From: Sphingorhabdus lutea
Lineage (GTDB): Bacteria > Pseudomonadota > Alphaproteobacteria > Sphingomonadales > Sphingomonadaceae
Direction of reading: 5' to 3'
Assembly: GCF_001889025.1 (NCBI RefSeq)
Contig: NZ_CP018154.1
Location: forward strand, 1,540,501-1,604,500
DNA length: 64,000 nucleotides
This document shows positions 18,604 to 28,086 of this stretch, piece after piece; position 1 is the first letter of the stretch, and the number at the start of each line of letters is the position of its first letter. The position numbers were made by a program, and so were the translations under genes. The notes under the pieces were generated by a model that saw only the letters and a list, made by a program, of their open reading frames with translations, did not search any database and was not told the DNA's origin.

Positions 18604-19824
18604 TCAGGCTGCCTTAATCAGAGCCAATTCCTCGCGATTCCAAATTTCCAACAAAGCCTTAGTCAATTGATCCATCATGGCTTCATCATGGCTTGGCCCT
18701 GGGGTGAAACGTAATCTTTCGGTTCCGCGCGGCACAGTGGGGTAATTTATCGGTTGAACATAAACGCCATATTCCGCCAATAAAATATCGCTTATCCGTT
18801 TTGCCTTCACTGGATCGCCAATCATCAATGGCACAATATGGGTCACACTATGCATGACGGGAAGCCCCGCATCGGCAAAGGATTTTTTCAAATATGCGGC
18901 ATGGCGCTGTTGTGAATCACGCTCTTCATTAGATGATTTTAAATGTTTTACCGCCGCCAAAACGCCCGCAACCAAAACGGGAGACAGGCTGGTCGTGAAA
19001 ATAAAACCAGGGGCATAGCTGCGGATAACGTCGATAATTTTACGATCAGCGGTAATATATCCGCCCATAACGCCAAATGCCTTGCCCAATGTGCCCTCAA
19101 TTATCGTGACACGACTGGCTGTGCCGTCCCGTTCGGTAATGCCCCCGCCGCGCGGCCCATACATGCCCACGGCATGCACTTCATCACAATAGGTAAGGGC
19201 ATTATATTTATCGGCCAAATCGCATATTTCGGCAATGGGGGCGATGTCGCCATCCATTGAATAAACGCTTTCAAAAGCGATTAATTTGGGAACATTGGGG
19301 TCTGACGCTGCCAATAATTGTTCCAAATGTTCCATGTCATTATGTTTGAAAACATGTTTTTCGCATCCTGAATTACGGATACCGGCAATCATTGATGCAT
19401 GGTTTAATTCATCAGAATAAATAATACATCCGGGCAATATTTTTGCCAAAGTGGATAGGCTTGCCTCATTTGACACATAGCCAGAGGTGAAAAGCAGTGC
19501 GCCATCCTTGCCATGCAAGTCGGCAAGTTCATTCTCCAATTCAACATGTAAATGAGTGTTACCGCCAATATTGCGTGTGCCGCCCGATCCTGCACCAACA
19601 TCGTGCAGGGCGGTTTCCATTGCGGCAATCACCTTGGGATGTTGGCCCATGGACAGATAGTCATTGGAGCACCAAACCGTAATTGGACGTGGCCCATTAT
19701 GTCCGGCAAAACAGCGGGCATTAGGGAATTTCCCCTTATTGCGGAGTATATCAACAAAAACACGGTAACGCCCTTCTTCATGAAGTCTTGTTATGGCCTT
19801 GTCGAAAATTTGATCATAATTCAC
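18604..19824 (-). CDS. hemA: 5-aminolevulinate synthase
   Basis: PLP enzyme condensing glycine and succinyl-CoA to 5-aminolevulinate, the first committed haem step in alphaproteobacteria (C4 pathway). Visible motifs are [31 protein letters not shown], the [12 protein letters not shown] strand and the PLP Lys (about residue 248) in [15 protein letters not shown]. Length (406 aa) is standard. Start is GTG with CAGG upstream. Its succinyl-CoA substrate is the end product of the methylmalonyl-CoA pathway encoded at 31-40 kb. Confidence 0.95.
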   Translation of the reverse strand: MNYDQIFDKAITRLHEEGRYRVFVDILRNKGKFPNARCFAGHNGPRPITVWCSNDYLSMGQHPKVIAAMETALHDVGAGSGGTRNIGGNTHLHVELENELADLHGKDGALLFTSGYVSNEASLSTLAKILPGCIIYSDELNHASMIAGIRNSGCEKHVFKHNDMEHLEQLLAASDPNVPKLIAFESVYSMDGDIAPIAEICDLADKYNALTYCDEVHAVGMYGPRGGGITERDGTASRVTIIEGTLGKAFGVMGGYITADRKIIDVIRSYAPGFIFTTSLSPVLVAGVLAAVKHLKSSNEERDSQQRHAAYLKKSFADAGLPVMHSVTHIVPLMIGDPVKAKRISDILLAEYGVYVQPINYPTVPRGTERLRFTPGPSHDEAMMDQLTKALLEIWNREELALIKAA

Positions 19825-19925
19825 AAAAATAATACCTGTTTAATATTTAAATGCGTGTTTACCGATTTTGCGCATAAAAATCTAGGTCATATCAGTTGCA
19901 AAACGCAATTTTCCATGTGCAAATA

Positions 19926-20771
19926 TCAAAATTCACTAAATTCGGTGAAACCTATTTTAGTTAAATTAGGAATTAATTTTTCAATATCAATATTTTCGCC
20001 AGTATAGAAAAATTTATCTTTGCCAATATTATGGCCATGATTGCCAGCAAATTTTTGTTCTTTTGTTAAAAAATCAATCCGGCGAGAGATGCCCTGTGCC
20101 CCATCAATAAATTTTAAGTGCTCTGCCATGCCTAATTTTAGGGCGGCGGCAGACAGCTCATCTTTCACCAGAGGAAAATGTGTGCAGCCAAGGATAATGA
20201 CATCCATATTTTTGGCCTGTTCATGTTGCAATAAGTTTGAAATGGCATTTTCATATATTTTGATGGGTACATCTTCACCGCGCATTTTTGCCTCCGCAGC
20301 GCCGACCAAATCGGGCGCGGCAGAGCGGATTAACATGCAATCAGACGCATATTGTTGATATAATTTTTCAACATAGGGTTGCCGGATTGTTGCCGCCGTG
20401 CCCAATATTCCGATAACTTTCGTTGTTGATAAAGCAGCCGCAGGTTTTATTGCAGGAACAGTTCCAACAATGGGAACATCCAATGCAGCGCGAACATGGC
20501 TTAATGCAATGGTGCAGGCGGTGTTACAGGCAATGGTGATAAGGCGCGGGCGATATCGTTCCACCGCACGGCCCAATAAAGCTGGAACACGGGCGGCAAT
20601 TTCGGCTTCGCTTTTATTGCCATATGGCAGGGCAGCATAATCCGCCAAATATATATATTGCGCATCCGGAACGGCCTTTTTGGCTTCTGTTAAAATGGAA
20701 AGCCCCCCAATACCAGAATCAAGGAATAAAATTGGTTGCATGCTGCTTATTTGTTCATTGCTTGTCATCAT
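19926..20771 (-). CDS. murI: Glutamate racemase
   Basis: Cofactor-independent racemase supplying D-glutamate for peptidoglycan. LFLDSGIGGLSIL holds the catalytic Asp-Ser, LADYAALPYG the substrate loop, TIACNTACT the first catalytic Cys, and ILGCTHFPL the second Cys-Thr-His. The protein starts with Met-Met; another in-frame ATG at 20741 is closer to the conserved core. 281 aa is normal. Confidence 0.93.
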   Translation of the reverse strand: MMTSNEQISSMQPILFLDSGIGGLSILTEAKKAVPDAQYIYLADYAALPYGNKSEAEIAARVPALLGRAVERYRPRLITIACNTACTIALSHVRAALDVPIVGTVPAIKPAAALSTTKVIGILGTAATIRQPYVEKLYQQYASDCMLIRSAAPDLVGAAEAKMRGEDVPIKIYENAISNLLQHEQAKNMDVIILGCTHFPLVKDELSAAALKLGMAEHLKFIDGAQGISRRIDFLTKEQKFAGNHGHNIGKDKFFYTGENIDIEKLIPNLTKIGFTEFSEF

Positions 20772-20912
20772 ATATTTACTAACATTGTTTTTTGATGCTG
20801 CAAGCGCAACTCCATATCATAAAATTTATTTATTTTTGTGAATATACTTGTTTGTTGTAACCTTGCCCCTTAATCAAATAAGTGATTGCAAATGATGGAG
20901 CATGTTTAAACC

Positions 20913-21518
20913 ATGGAAATATATGTAAATTTCATATTGGCTATATTAATTGGCTATGCATTGGGCTCCATACCCTTTGGATTATTATTAACCAAAATTG
21001 CAGGCGGACCGGACATTCGTTCCATTGGTTCGGGCAATATTGGTGCGACAAATGTATTGCGAACAGGCAATAAATTATTGGCTGCAACCACTTTAATTTT
21101 GGATATTTTAAAGGGCACTGTGGCGGTTTTAATTGTCGCTCACTTCATCCCAGGGACAGAGCCACTCGCGGCGGCGGCGGCTTTCTTTGGTCATTTATTC
21201 CCGATTTGGTTGAAATTTGAAGGTGGTAAAGGCGTCGCCACCTATGCGGGCATATTATTTGGTTTATTTTGGAATGATGGCATGGTCGGCGGATATATAT
21301 TTGCCATTTGCTGGATTGGGACATTGGTAATTTCGCGCTATTCCTCGCTTGCAGGCATAATTGCGGCTATTTCTGCTCCGATTACGGCAGCGATTGTCGG
21401 AAAATCCGAACTTGTGCCATTGTTAATCGCCTGCACCTTAATTTTAATATGGAAACATTGGCCCAATATATTGCGTTTATTATCTGGTAATGAACCAAAG
21501 GTCGGAAAATCAAAATAA
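20913..21518 (+). CDS. plsY: Acyl-phosphate:glycerol-3-phosphate acyltransferase
   Basis: Integral membrane enzyme transferring an acyl group from acyl-phosphate to glycerol-3-phosphate, the first step of phospholipid synthesis. Multiple membrane helices and the three PlsY motifs are visible: GSIPFGLLL, SGNIGATNVLR, and the FEGGKGVATYAG glycine-rich motif. 201 aa is standard. dprA follows with 1 nt between stop and the preferred start. Confidence 0.95.
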   Translation: MEIYVNFILAILIGYALGSIPFGLLLTKIAGGPDIRSIGSGNIGATNVLRTGNKLLAATTLILDILKGTVAVLIVAHFIPGTEPLAAAAAFFGHLFPIWLKFEGGKGVATYAGILFGLFWNDGMVGGYIFAICWIGTLVISRYSSLAGIIAAISAPITAAIVGKSELVPLLIACTLILIWKHWPNILRLLSGNEPKVGKSK

Positions 21519-21519
21519 G

Positions 21520-22692
21520 ATGCATTCAGAAAATTGGCATAAATTAAGGTTGATTAGGTCAACCAATATTGGCCCGGTTGGATTTCATCGCTTATTACGC
21601 AAATTTGGCAGCGCAAGCGAAGCGATTGAACATTTGCCCGAATTGGCACAGCGTGGAGGCCGAAAGCTTAGCCTAATTTCCAGCGATGCCGTGGATAAAG
21701 AGGTTGAGGCCACCAAAAAGGCAGGTGCGCATTTTTTATTTCATGGCAGCACAAAATATCCGACATTATTGAGCAAGATTGATTCCGCGCCGCCCGTTTT
21801 GACTGTTGCTGGCAATATACAGCTGTTTAATCGACCCATGGTGGCCATCGTTGGCGCGCGTAACGCCTCTGCCTCTGCGGTAAATTTTGCCCGTAAAATT
21901 GCTAGCGATTTGGGCGAGCGCGGCATGGTTACGGTTTCCGGATTGGCTAGAGGAATAGATACACAGGTGCATATTGGTTCTTTGTCAACTGGAACTATTG
22001 CGGTCATAGCAGGTGGGATTGATAATATTTACCCGCCGGAAAATGCGGATTTGCAGCATGAAATTATAAAATATGGTTGTTTGGTGAGCGAGCAACCATA
22101 TGGAACAGAGCCGCGCGCGCGCCATTTTCCCAGCCGAAATCGCATTATTGCGGGTTTGGCGCAGGGCACATTGGTGGTGGAAGCTGCGCTTAAATCCGGC
22201 TCGCTTATCACGGCCAGACTTGCTGCGGAAAGCGGGCGAGAGGTGATGGCAATTCCTGGCTCTCCCATGGATCCACGGTCGCAAGGATGTAACCAAATCA
22301 TCCGTGAAGGCGCAATTTTGGTGCAAAATGCGGATGATATGGTTGAGCTTTTATCATCTTTTACATCCGGTTTTCCTTCACATAATTTAGGCAGGAATAA
22401 TGGAAATGAGCCTACATTATGTGAAGATGAGCTTATTTTTAACTGGGAAAGCAATTATAATGATGAAACCACTATATTCGATGAAGAAGAAGATAATTGC
22501 AATGAAGCTGCGCTTAATCAGAATGTGAGAGAGTCAATAAATGGGTTGTTAAGCGCATCATTTGTCACTGTAGATGAAATTGTGCGGCAATCAAAACAAT
22601 CCGTTTCCGCGGTTCAGGATATATTGTTGGAAATGGAGCTTGCCGGAAGGCTGGAGCGCGGCGCTGGCGGCAAAGTAAGGTTGAGTTTTTGA
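21520..22692 (+). CDS. dprA: DNA-processing protein DprA
   Basis: Loads RecA onto incoming single-stranded DNA in natural transformation. The Rossmann-like DprA core shows VAIVGARNASA, GLARGIDTQVHIG, AVIAGGIDNIYPPEN, and SRNRIIAGLAQGTLVVEA with GSLITARLA. A C-terminal winged-helix domain ends in MELAGRLERGAGGKVRLSF. A Glu/Asp-rich linker (about residues 290-340) separates the two. ATG 21520, one base after the plsY stop, fits the family start better than an overlapping ATG at 21490. Confidence 0.92.
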   Translation: MHSENWHKLRLIRSTNIGPVGFHRLLRKFGSASEAIEHLPELAQRGGRKLSLISSDAVDKEVEATKKAGAHFLFHGSTKYPTLLSKIDSAPPVLTVAGNIQLFNRPMVAIVGARNASASAVNFARKIASDLGERGMVTVSGLARGIDTQVHIGSLSTGTIAVIAGGIDNIYPPENADLQHEIIKYGCLVSEQPYGTEPRARHFPSRNRIIAGLAQGTLVVEAALKSGSLITARLAAESGREVMAIPGSPMDPRSQGCNQIIREGAILVQNADDMVELLSSFTSGFPSHNLGRNNGNEPTLCEDELIFNWESNYNDETTIFDEEEDNCNEAALNQNVRESINGLLSASFVTVDEIVRQSKQSVSAVQDILLEMELAGRLERGAGGKVRLSF

Positions 22693-22794
22693 AATAAACA
22701 TGGGTGTAAAAATAAAAAAGCATCTTGACTGGAGCATTTTTATGCTAGCAGACTCGCGCATATATGTAGAGAAATTGAAAAGATATATAAAAAC

Positions 22795-25431
22795 ATGAAT
22801 TTAGTCGTCGTAGAATCGCCAGCAAAAGCAAAGACCATCGAAAAATATCTGGGCAAGGGGTATAAGGTATTAGCATCCTTTGGCCATGTTCGGGATTTGC
22901 CGCCAAAAGATGGGTCGGTTGATCCAGCAGATGGCTTTGCAATGAAATGGCAAAATTATGGCGATAAGGCCAAGCAATTAAAAGCGATTAGCGATGCTTC
23001 AAAGGCTTCTGATCGATTGATACTTGCCACCGACCCTGATCGGGAGGGTGAGGCGATTAGCTGGCATGTTTTAGAAGTGTTGAAAAAGAAGAAATTACTC
23101 CCTGCAAAGGTTGAGCGTGTCACATTTAACGCTATCACAAAGGCTGCTGTCACCGAAGCCATGGCCAATCCACGTGATTTGGACCATGATTTAATCGATG
23201 CCTATCGTGCACGCCGCGCATTGGATTATTTGGTTGGCTTTACCTTATCACCTGTTTTGTGGCGTAAATTGCCCGGTGCAAAATCTGCGGGCCGCGTTCA
23301 ATCGGTTGCGCTGCGTTTAATTGTTGAGCGGGAACGAGAGATTGAGGCGTTTAAGTCGCTGGAATATTGGTCTGTCTTGGCAAATATGGAGCATAAGGGC
23401 CAAGAATTTGTGGCGCGTCTTGTTACTTTAGATGGCCAAAAATTGGACAAGCATGGGCTGAATAATGAAAAATCGGCAATGGCGGCAAAATCATTGGTTG
23501 AAAATGCCAATTTGCGCGTGGCGTCTGTGGAGACAAAACCGGCCAAACGCCACCCACAACCGCCATTTATGACATCAACTTTGCAGCAGGAGGCTGCACG
23601 AAAATTAGGATTCGCCGCCAGCCATACGATGCGCGTTGCACAAGGTTTATATGAAGCGGGCGCGATTACATATATGCGGACCGATGGTGTAACCATGGAT
23701 GGCAGCGCCATTTCGGAGGCGCGCCGCGCCATAACCAATCGCTATGATGGGGCATATATTCCTGAAAAACCAAGGGTTTATAAAAGCAAGGCCAAAAATG
23801 CGCAAGAGGCGCATGAGGCAATCCGTCCCACAGATTTTAATGATGACCGATTTGGTAGCGGTGATCAGGCAAAATTATATGATTTAATTTACAAACGCGC
23901 ATTGGCCAGCCAAATGTCATCGGTAAATTTGGAACGCACAGCCATTATGTTAGAAGATGGCACCGGCAATTTAGGGCTGCGTGCCAATGGCCAAGTTATC
24001 GTTTTTCCAGGATTTTTGGCCCTTTATGAAGAGGGATTGGACGATAATGAGCAGGAAGATGGCGGTTTATTACCCGCAATGGTGAATGGCGATACGCCTG
24101 CGAAAAAAAATGTCGAGGCTAATCAACATTTCACCCAGCCACCTGCGCGATTTTCAGAAGCAACTTTGGTCAAAAGATTGGAAGAATTGGGCATTGGACG
24201 TCCGTCAACCTATGCCTCCACCATTCAGGTGTTAAAAGATAGATCATATGTCCGTGTTGAGAAAAACCGTTTTTTCTCGGAAGATAGCGGCAGGTTGTTA
24301 ACAGCATTTCTAGAAAGGTTCTTCGAACAATATGTGGCATATGAATTTACCGCCGCTTTGGAGGATGAGCTTGATGAGATAAGCGGCGGGCGGCTTGGAT
24401 GGCAGCAAGTTTTGGAGCAATTTTGGAAAGATTTTGAAACCATTACCGCCAGTGTGATGGAACAAAAACCATCCGATATTACGGCAGAGCTTGATAAATT
24501 TTTGGCCCCATATTTATTTCCGGAAAAAGAAGATGGGTCAAACCCGCGTCTATGTCCAAAATGCGGGGTTGGTGAATTGTCCTTGCGCGGTGGGCGTTTC
24601 GGCGCATTTATCGCTTGTTCTGATTATCCTGAATGTAAATTTACGCGCCAATTCGCGCAGGCTGGCGGCGGCAACGCTGATGATAGCCAAGATGGTGATT
24701 TGGGTGAACATCCCGAAACCGGAGAGATGATAAGCCGAAAAACGGGCCGGTTCGGTCCTTTTGTTCAAATGGGTGAGGGTAAAGAGGCAAAACGTGCATC
24801 TGTGCCAAAGGATATTCCTGCCGATGAATTTGATTTTGATTGGGCAGTGAAATTACTATCTTTGCCGCGTTTGGTGGGCATCCATCCAGAAAGCGGCGAA
24901 GAAGTGCGGGCGGCCATTGGACGCTATGGCCCATATTTAATCCATGATGGTAAATATGCGAAATTGGATGGAACAAGAGATGTTTTTGATGTCGGCATGA
25001 ATGCCGCTGTTGTTAAATTGGCGGAGGCCGCTGAGAATAAGGGCGGGCGTGGCCGTGCAAAGGCAGAGCCTTTGAAAATTTATGGACCGCATCCCGAAAG
25101 TGGCAGTGAGTTAAAATTAATGGACGGTCGTTACGGACCATATATCACCGATGGAAGCGTGAATGCCACCGTTCCGCGCGGACAAGATGGTAATGATTTC
25201 ACATTGGATGATGCTGCCGCCTTAATTGATGCGAAAATTGCCAAGGGGCCAGCAAAAAAGAAAAAAGCCGCCCCGAAAAAGAAAGCTGCAACCAAAAAGC
25301 CCGCAGCGAAGAAAACAGCGGTAAAAAAACCAGCAACGAAGAAAGCAGTGACCAAAAAACCAGCAGCGAAGAAAACAGCGGCAAAAAAATCTGCGACCAA
25401 AAAAACGGACGTTATAAAAGCTGCTGAATAA
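22795..25431 (+). CDS. topA: DNA topoisomerase I
   Basis: Relaxes negative supercoils. Toprim domain at the N-terminus (VVESPAKAKTIEKYLG, ATDPDREGEAISWH), active-site Tyr about residue 293 in GAITYMRTDGV, and the PTDF/GIGRPSTYA motif. One four-Cys zinc ribbon (CPKCG...CSDYPEC, about residues 585-610) is followed by three zinc-ribbon-like modules that have lost their cysteines. The last ~60 residues form a Lys/Ala/Pro-rich tail of repeated KKPAAKKTA-like units that should bind DNA non-specifically. 878 aa, full length. Confidence 0.96.
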   Translation: MNLVVVESPAKAKTIEKYLGKGYKVLASFGHVRDLPPKDGSVDPADGFAMKWQNYGDKAKQLKAISDASKASDRLILATDPDREGEAISWHVLEVLKKKKLLPAKVERVTFNAITKAAVTEAMANPRDLDHDLIDAYRARRALDYLVGFTLSPVLWRKLPGAKSAGRVQSVALRLIVEREREIEAFKSLEYWSVLANMEHKGQEFVARLVTLDGQKLDKHGLNNEKSAMAAKSLVENANLRVASVETKPAKRHPQPPFMTSTLQQEAARKLGFAASHTMRVAQGLYEAGAITYMRTDGVTMDGSAISEARRAITNRYDGAYIPEKPRVYKSKAKNAQEAHEAIRPTDFNDDRFGSGDQAKLYDLIYKRALASQMSSVNLERTAIMLEDGTGNLGLRANGQVIVFPGFLALYEEGLDDNEQEDGGLLPAMVNGDTPAKKNVEANQHFTQPPARFSEATLVKRLEELGIGRPSTYASTIQVLKDRSYVRVEKNRFFSEDSGRLLTAFLERFFEQYVAYEFTAALEDELDEISGGRLGWQQVLEQFWKDFETITASVMEQKPSDITAELDKFLAPYLFPEKEDGSNPRLCPKCGVGELSLRGGRFGAFIACSDYPECKFTRQFAQAGGGNADDSQDGDLGEHPETGEMISRKTGRFGPFVQMGEGKEAKRASVPKDIPADEFDFDWAVKLLSLPRLVGIHPESGEEVRAAIGRYGPYLIHDGKYAKLDGTRDVFDVGMNAAVVKLAEAAENKGGRGRAKAEPLKIYGPHPESGSELKLMDGRYGPYITDGSVNATVPRGQDGNDFTLDDAAALIDAKIAKGPAKKKKAAPKKKAATKKPAAKKTAVKKPATKKAVTKKPAAKKTAAKKSATKKTDVIKAAE
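25250..25415 (+). repeat. Lys/Ala/Pro-coding repeats in topA tail
   Basis: Degenerate tandem repeats of roughly 60 nt with internal shorter units of the form aaaaaaccagcagcgaagaa, encoding KKPAxKKxA units. The segments around 25300-25320 and 25360-25380 are nearly identical. Such histone-H1-like tails are common on high-G+C bacterial TopA but change length by slippage. Confidence 0.8.
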
Positions 25432-25441
25432 TATTATATTT

Positions 25442-25475
25442 GGCTGGGGCGGGTGTTAATTCACCCATTCCAGCC
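25442..25475. terminator. Hairpin between convergent topA and era
   Basis: Outer arms GGCTGG and CCAGCC with inner arms GGGTG and CACCC around a short TTAATT loop. It overlaps the last codons of era and follows topA by about 10 nt; likely a bidirectional terminator. Confidence 0.5.
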
Positions 25476-26391
25476 CCATATTTTGGTAAATTTCCTTATT
25501 TTCATCCCATTTCGGATCAACCTTTACATGTAAATAAAGGTGAACCTTCACGCCCATTTGTTTGGCAATTTCTTCACGGGCTGCGGCTCCAATTTTTTTA
25601 ATTTGTGCGCCGCCCTTACCTAAAATAATGGCGCGTTGGCTTGCTCTTTCGACCAAAATTTGTTGGTAAATTTCAATGCTGCCGTCATCACGTTCTGAAT
25701 ATTTCTCGGTCTCCACCACGCTGGCATAGGGTAATTCGGAATGAAGCTGATGATATAATTGTTCGCGGGTTATTTCGGCGGCAGCCAATCTTTCGCTAAT
25801 GTCGGATGCCTGATCTTCGGGAAAATGCCATGGGCCATGTGGCATAGCATTGGCCAATTGAGCCTTAAGCTCATCAAGCCCATCCTGCGTGGTCGCGCTG
25901 ACATAGTAAATTTCAGCCAAATTCACCTTTTCATTCAATCTTTCTGTTAGTTGCAGTAATTTATCTTTACGCGCAATGTCCACCTTGTTGATAATCAACC
26001 ATATTGGCGCGGTAATTGATCCAATTTTTTCCAATATCGCATCAAATTTTTTGCCGCCACCGGCGCGGCCATCGACCACCAATAAAACCAAATCGGCATT
26101 ATCTGCTCCCGACCATGCGGCGGAAACCATTGCGCGGTCCAATCGGCGATGCGGGTCAAATATTCCAGGCGTGTCCAACAATATAATTTGCGCCTGTTCA
26201 TGCAGGGCAACGCCCATAATGCGTGCGCGGGTTGTTTGCACTTTGGCGCTGACAATTGCAACTTTTTGACCAACTAGAGCATTGACCAAGGTCGATTTTC
26301 CGGCATTTGGCGCACCAATTACGGCAACATGGCCGCAGCTTGTGCCATTTTCAGCATCATTTTTGCTGCTATCAATATTGCTGTTCGTCAT
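25456..26391 (-). CDS. era: GTPase Era
   Basis: Ras-like GTPase that binds 16S rRNA and acts in 30S maturation. G1 loop GAPNAGKSTLVNALVG, switch I region TTRARIMGV, G3 LDTPGIF, G4 INKVD and G5 VSATT are all visible, followed by the C-terminal KH domain with ILGKGGAQIKKIGAAAREEI. 311 aa is normal. The ATG overlaps the rnc stop by 1 nt; lepB-rnc-era is the common alphaproteobacterial order. Confidence 0.96.
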   Translation of the reverse strand: MTNSNIDSSKNDAENGTSCGHVAVIGAPNAGKSTLVNALVGQKVAIVSAKVQTTRARIMGVALHEQAQIILLDTPGIFDPHRRLDRAMVSAAWSGADNADLVLLVVDGRAGGGKKFDAILEKIGSITAPIWLIINKVDIARKDKLLQLTERLNEKVNLAEIYYVSATTQDGLDELKAQLANAMPHGPWHFPEDQASDISERLAAAEITREQLYHQLHSELPYASVVETEKYSERDDGSIEIYQQILVERASQRAIILGKGGAQIKKIGAAAREEIAKQMGVKVHLYLHVKVDPKWDENKEIYQNMGLEWVN

Positions 26392-27080
26392 TATTTTTTT
26401 CCAACTATTTTCTTTGTTTGGTTTTTGCGCAAAAATATCTCTGCCGCACTGGTTTCTGCCAATTGCTTGCTAGATGCGGTTGCGATGATGGGATCAAATC
26501 CATTTATTGTTAATTCAACCGTAAATTGGGCCATATGCGGCGGCCCTTCTCGATTAACTAAATTATATATAGGGGATTTATATTTATTACTAGCGCACCA
26601 TTCCTGAACCGCTGATTTTGGATGTTTGGGCGGTACTTCGGTTTCCTCAATAATATTATCCCATAATTTAATAATCAGCGCCTTTGCCTTTTCATGGCCA
26701 TAGGTCAGATAAACTGCGCCGATTAAGGATTCCATGACATCGCCAAGAATATTATCGCTGTTTCTTGCGCCATCATCCCTTGCTTGTTTGCCCAAATTTA
26801 TCCATTGGCCAAGTTCAATATGACGCGCAATTTTGGCACAGCTTTTGCCCGAAACTAATGCATTTAAACGGTGCGCCAAGCGTCCTTCATCCTCCTCTGG
26901 ATAAAGGTGATAAAGATGTTCGGCAATATTTATGGCAAGCACACGGTCGCCCAAAAATTCCAGCCTTTGATAATCGGCCTTTCCGGTGCTGCCATGCGTC
27001 ATCGCGATTGAAAAAATATTATTTGGCGCGACATCTTGTTCAATTAATATGCCAAGCCAGCGAAGAAACTCTTCGTTCAA
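26391..27080 (-). CDS. rnc: Ribonuclease III
   Basis: Double-strand-specific endoribonuclease for rRNA and mRNA processing. Signature YQRLEFLGDRVL carries the catalytic acidic residues, GDVMESLIGAVYL holds the second catalytic set, and a C-terminal dsRNA-binding domain begins near KSAVQEWC. 229 aa is normal. It overlaps lepB by 4 nt (ATGA) and era by 1 nt. Confidence 0.96.
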   Translation of the reverse strand: MNEEFLRWLGILIEQDVAPNNIFSIAMTHGSTGKADYQRLEFLGDRVLAINIAEHLYHLYPEEDEGRLAHRLNALVSGKSCAKIARHIELGQWINLGKQARDDGARNSDNILGDVMESLIGAVYLTYGHEKAKALIIKLWDNIIEETEVPPKHPKSAVQEWCASNKYKSPIYNLVNREGPPHMAQFTVELTINGFDPIIATASSKQLAETSAAEIFLRKNQTKKIVGKK

Positions 27081-27955
27081 AATCCTTCCCCAATGCGTTC
27101 TGCGCGGGTGGCGCTAAACCAAGTCCATGGCATAATCCAGCTGGCAGAGCCATCGGTTGAAAAAACGCTAAACCATGCTTTACCGACAAGGTTTTCCATT
27201 GGAACAATGCCAATTGCGCCGCCCTCAACTGCGGGCCAGCGGCTGTCTTCGGATCTATCGCGATTATCACCCATCAAAAATACATGACCTTCTGGCACAA
27301 TAAATGCCTGACTATCATCGCCGCGACCATCGGCAACAACATCCAAAATTTTATATTTTCGGCCATTGGGCAGTGTTTCTTCAAATTGCGGATATCTGCA
27401 TTGGCTTTGCCCATTTTCCAATTTTTCCTCATATTGCGGGCTAAAGCATGGGAAGCTGTCGGTTTCGATGGACGCATCAATCATATTTTGGGTGACTGGA
27501 ATAACCAAATCGGCAATTTTCTTTTTGGGAACTGCTGTGCCATTTATATGCAAAATGCCGCCAATCATCTGAATTTGATCGCCGGGCAGGCCGATAACCC
27601 GTTTAATATAATCATCACGTGCGGTTGGAGGTGCTTTAAATACCACAACATCCCCTGCCTTTGGGTCTGATGCAAAAATACGTCCAGGAATGATGGGTAA
27701 TTGGAACGGTACGCTATTTTTAGAATAGCCATAGGACCATTTGGAAACGACCAAATAATCGCCAATTAACAATCTGGGCTGCATAGATTCAGAGGGTATA
27801 TTAAATGGCGCAAAGAAAAATGTGCGAAGCAATGCCATGAAAATAATGAGTTTGATTAAAAATTTCCCAAAATCTACCCATTCAGAGCCATTTTTGCTCT
27901 GCATTTCTGTATCTGTGGCAGTTTCTGATTGTTCTGTTTCAATATTCTGTGACAA
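27077..27955 (-). CDS. lepB: Signal peptidase I
   Basis: Membrane serine protease removing signal peptides. One N-terminal membrane helix (FLIKLIIFMALLRTFFF), nucleophile Ser in NIPSESMQPRLLIGDYL, general-base Lys in DDYIKRVIGLPGD, and box E GDNRDRSEDSRW. 292 aa is usual for alphaproteobacteria. First gene of lepB-rnc-era; the region to pgi (divergent, 131 nt) must hold both promoters. Confidence 0.95.
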   Translation of the reverse strand: MSQNIETEQSETATDTEMQSKNGSEWVDFGKFLIKLIIFMALLRTFFFAPFNIPSESMQPRLLIGDYLVVSKWSYGYSKNSVPFQLPIIPGRIFASDPKAGDVVVFKAPPTARDDYIKRVIGLPGDQIQMIGGILHINGTAVPKKKIADLVIPVTQNMIDASIETDSFPCFSPQYEEKLENGQSQCRYPQFEETLPNGRKYKILDVVADGRGDDSQAFIVPEGHVFLMGDNRDRSEDSRWPAVEGGAIGIVPMENLVGKAWFSVFSTDGSASWIMPWTWFSATRAERIGEGF

Positions 27956-28086
27956 TTTTTATATCTTTGCTTGTTGAGTTCGTTAGCGCCTTCTACTAAC
28001 CCTTTATTTAATTGGCTAGTATCTAGCGAACAAAATGCGTGATAATATTGCAAATAGCATAAAATTTATAGATTGAGACTTATAAA

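Noticed and set aside
25131..25400. 89-codon hydrophobic minus-strand frame in the topA tail
   Set aside because: Complement of the Lys/Ala repeats reads as Phe/Ala; an artefact.
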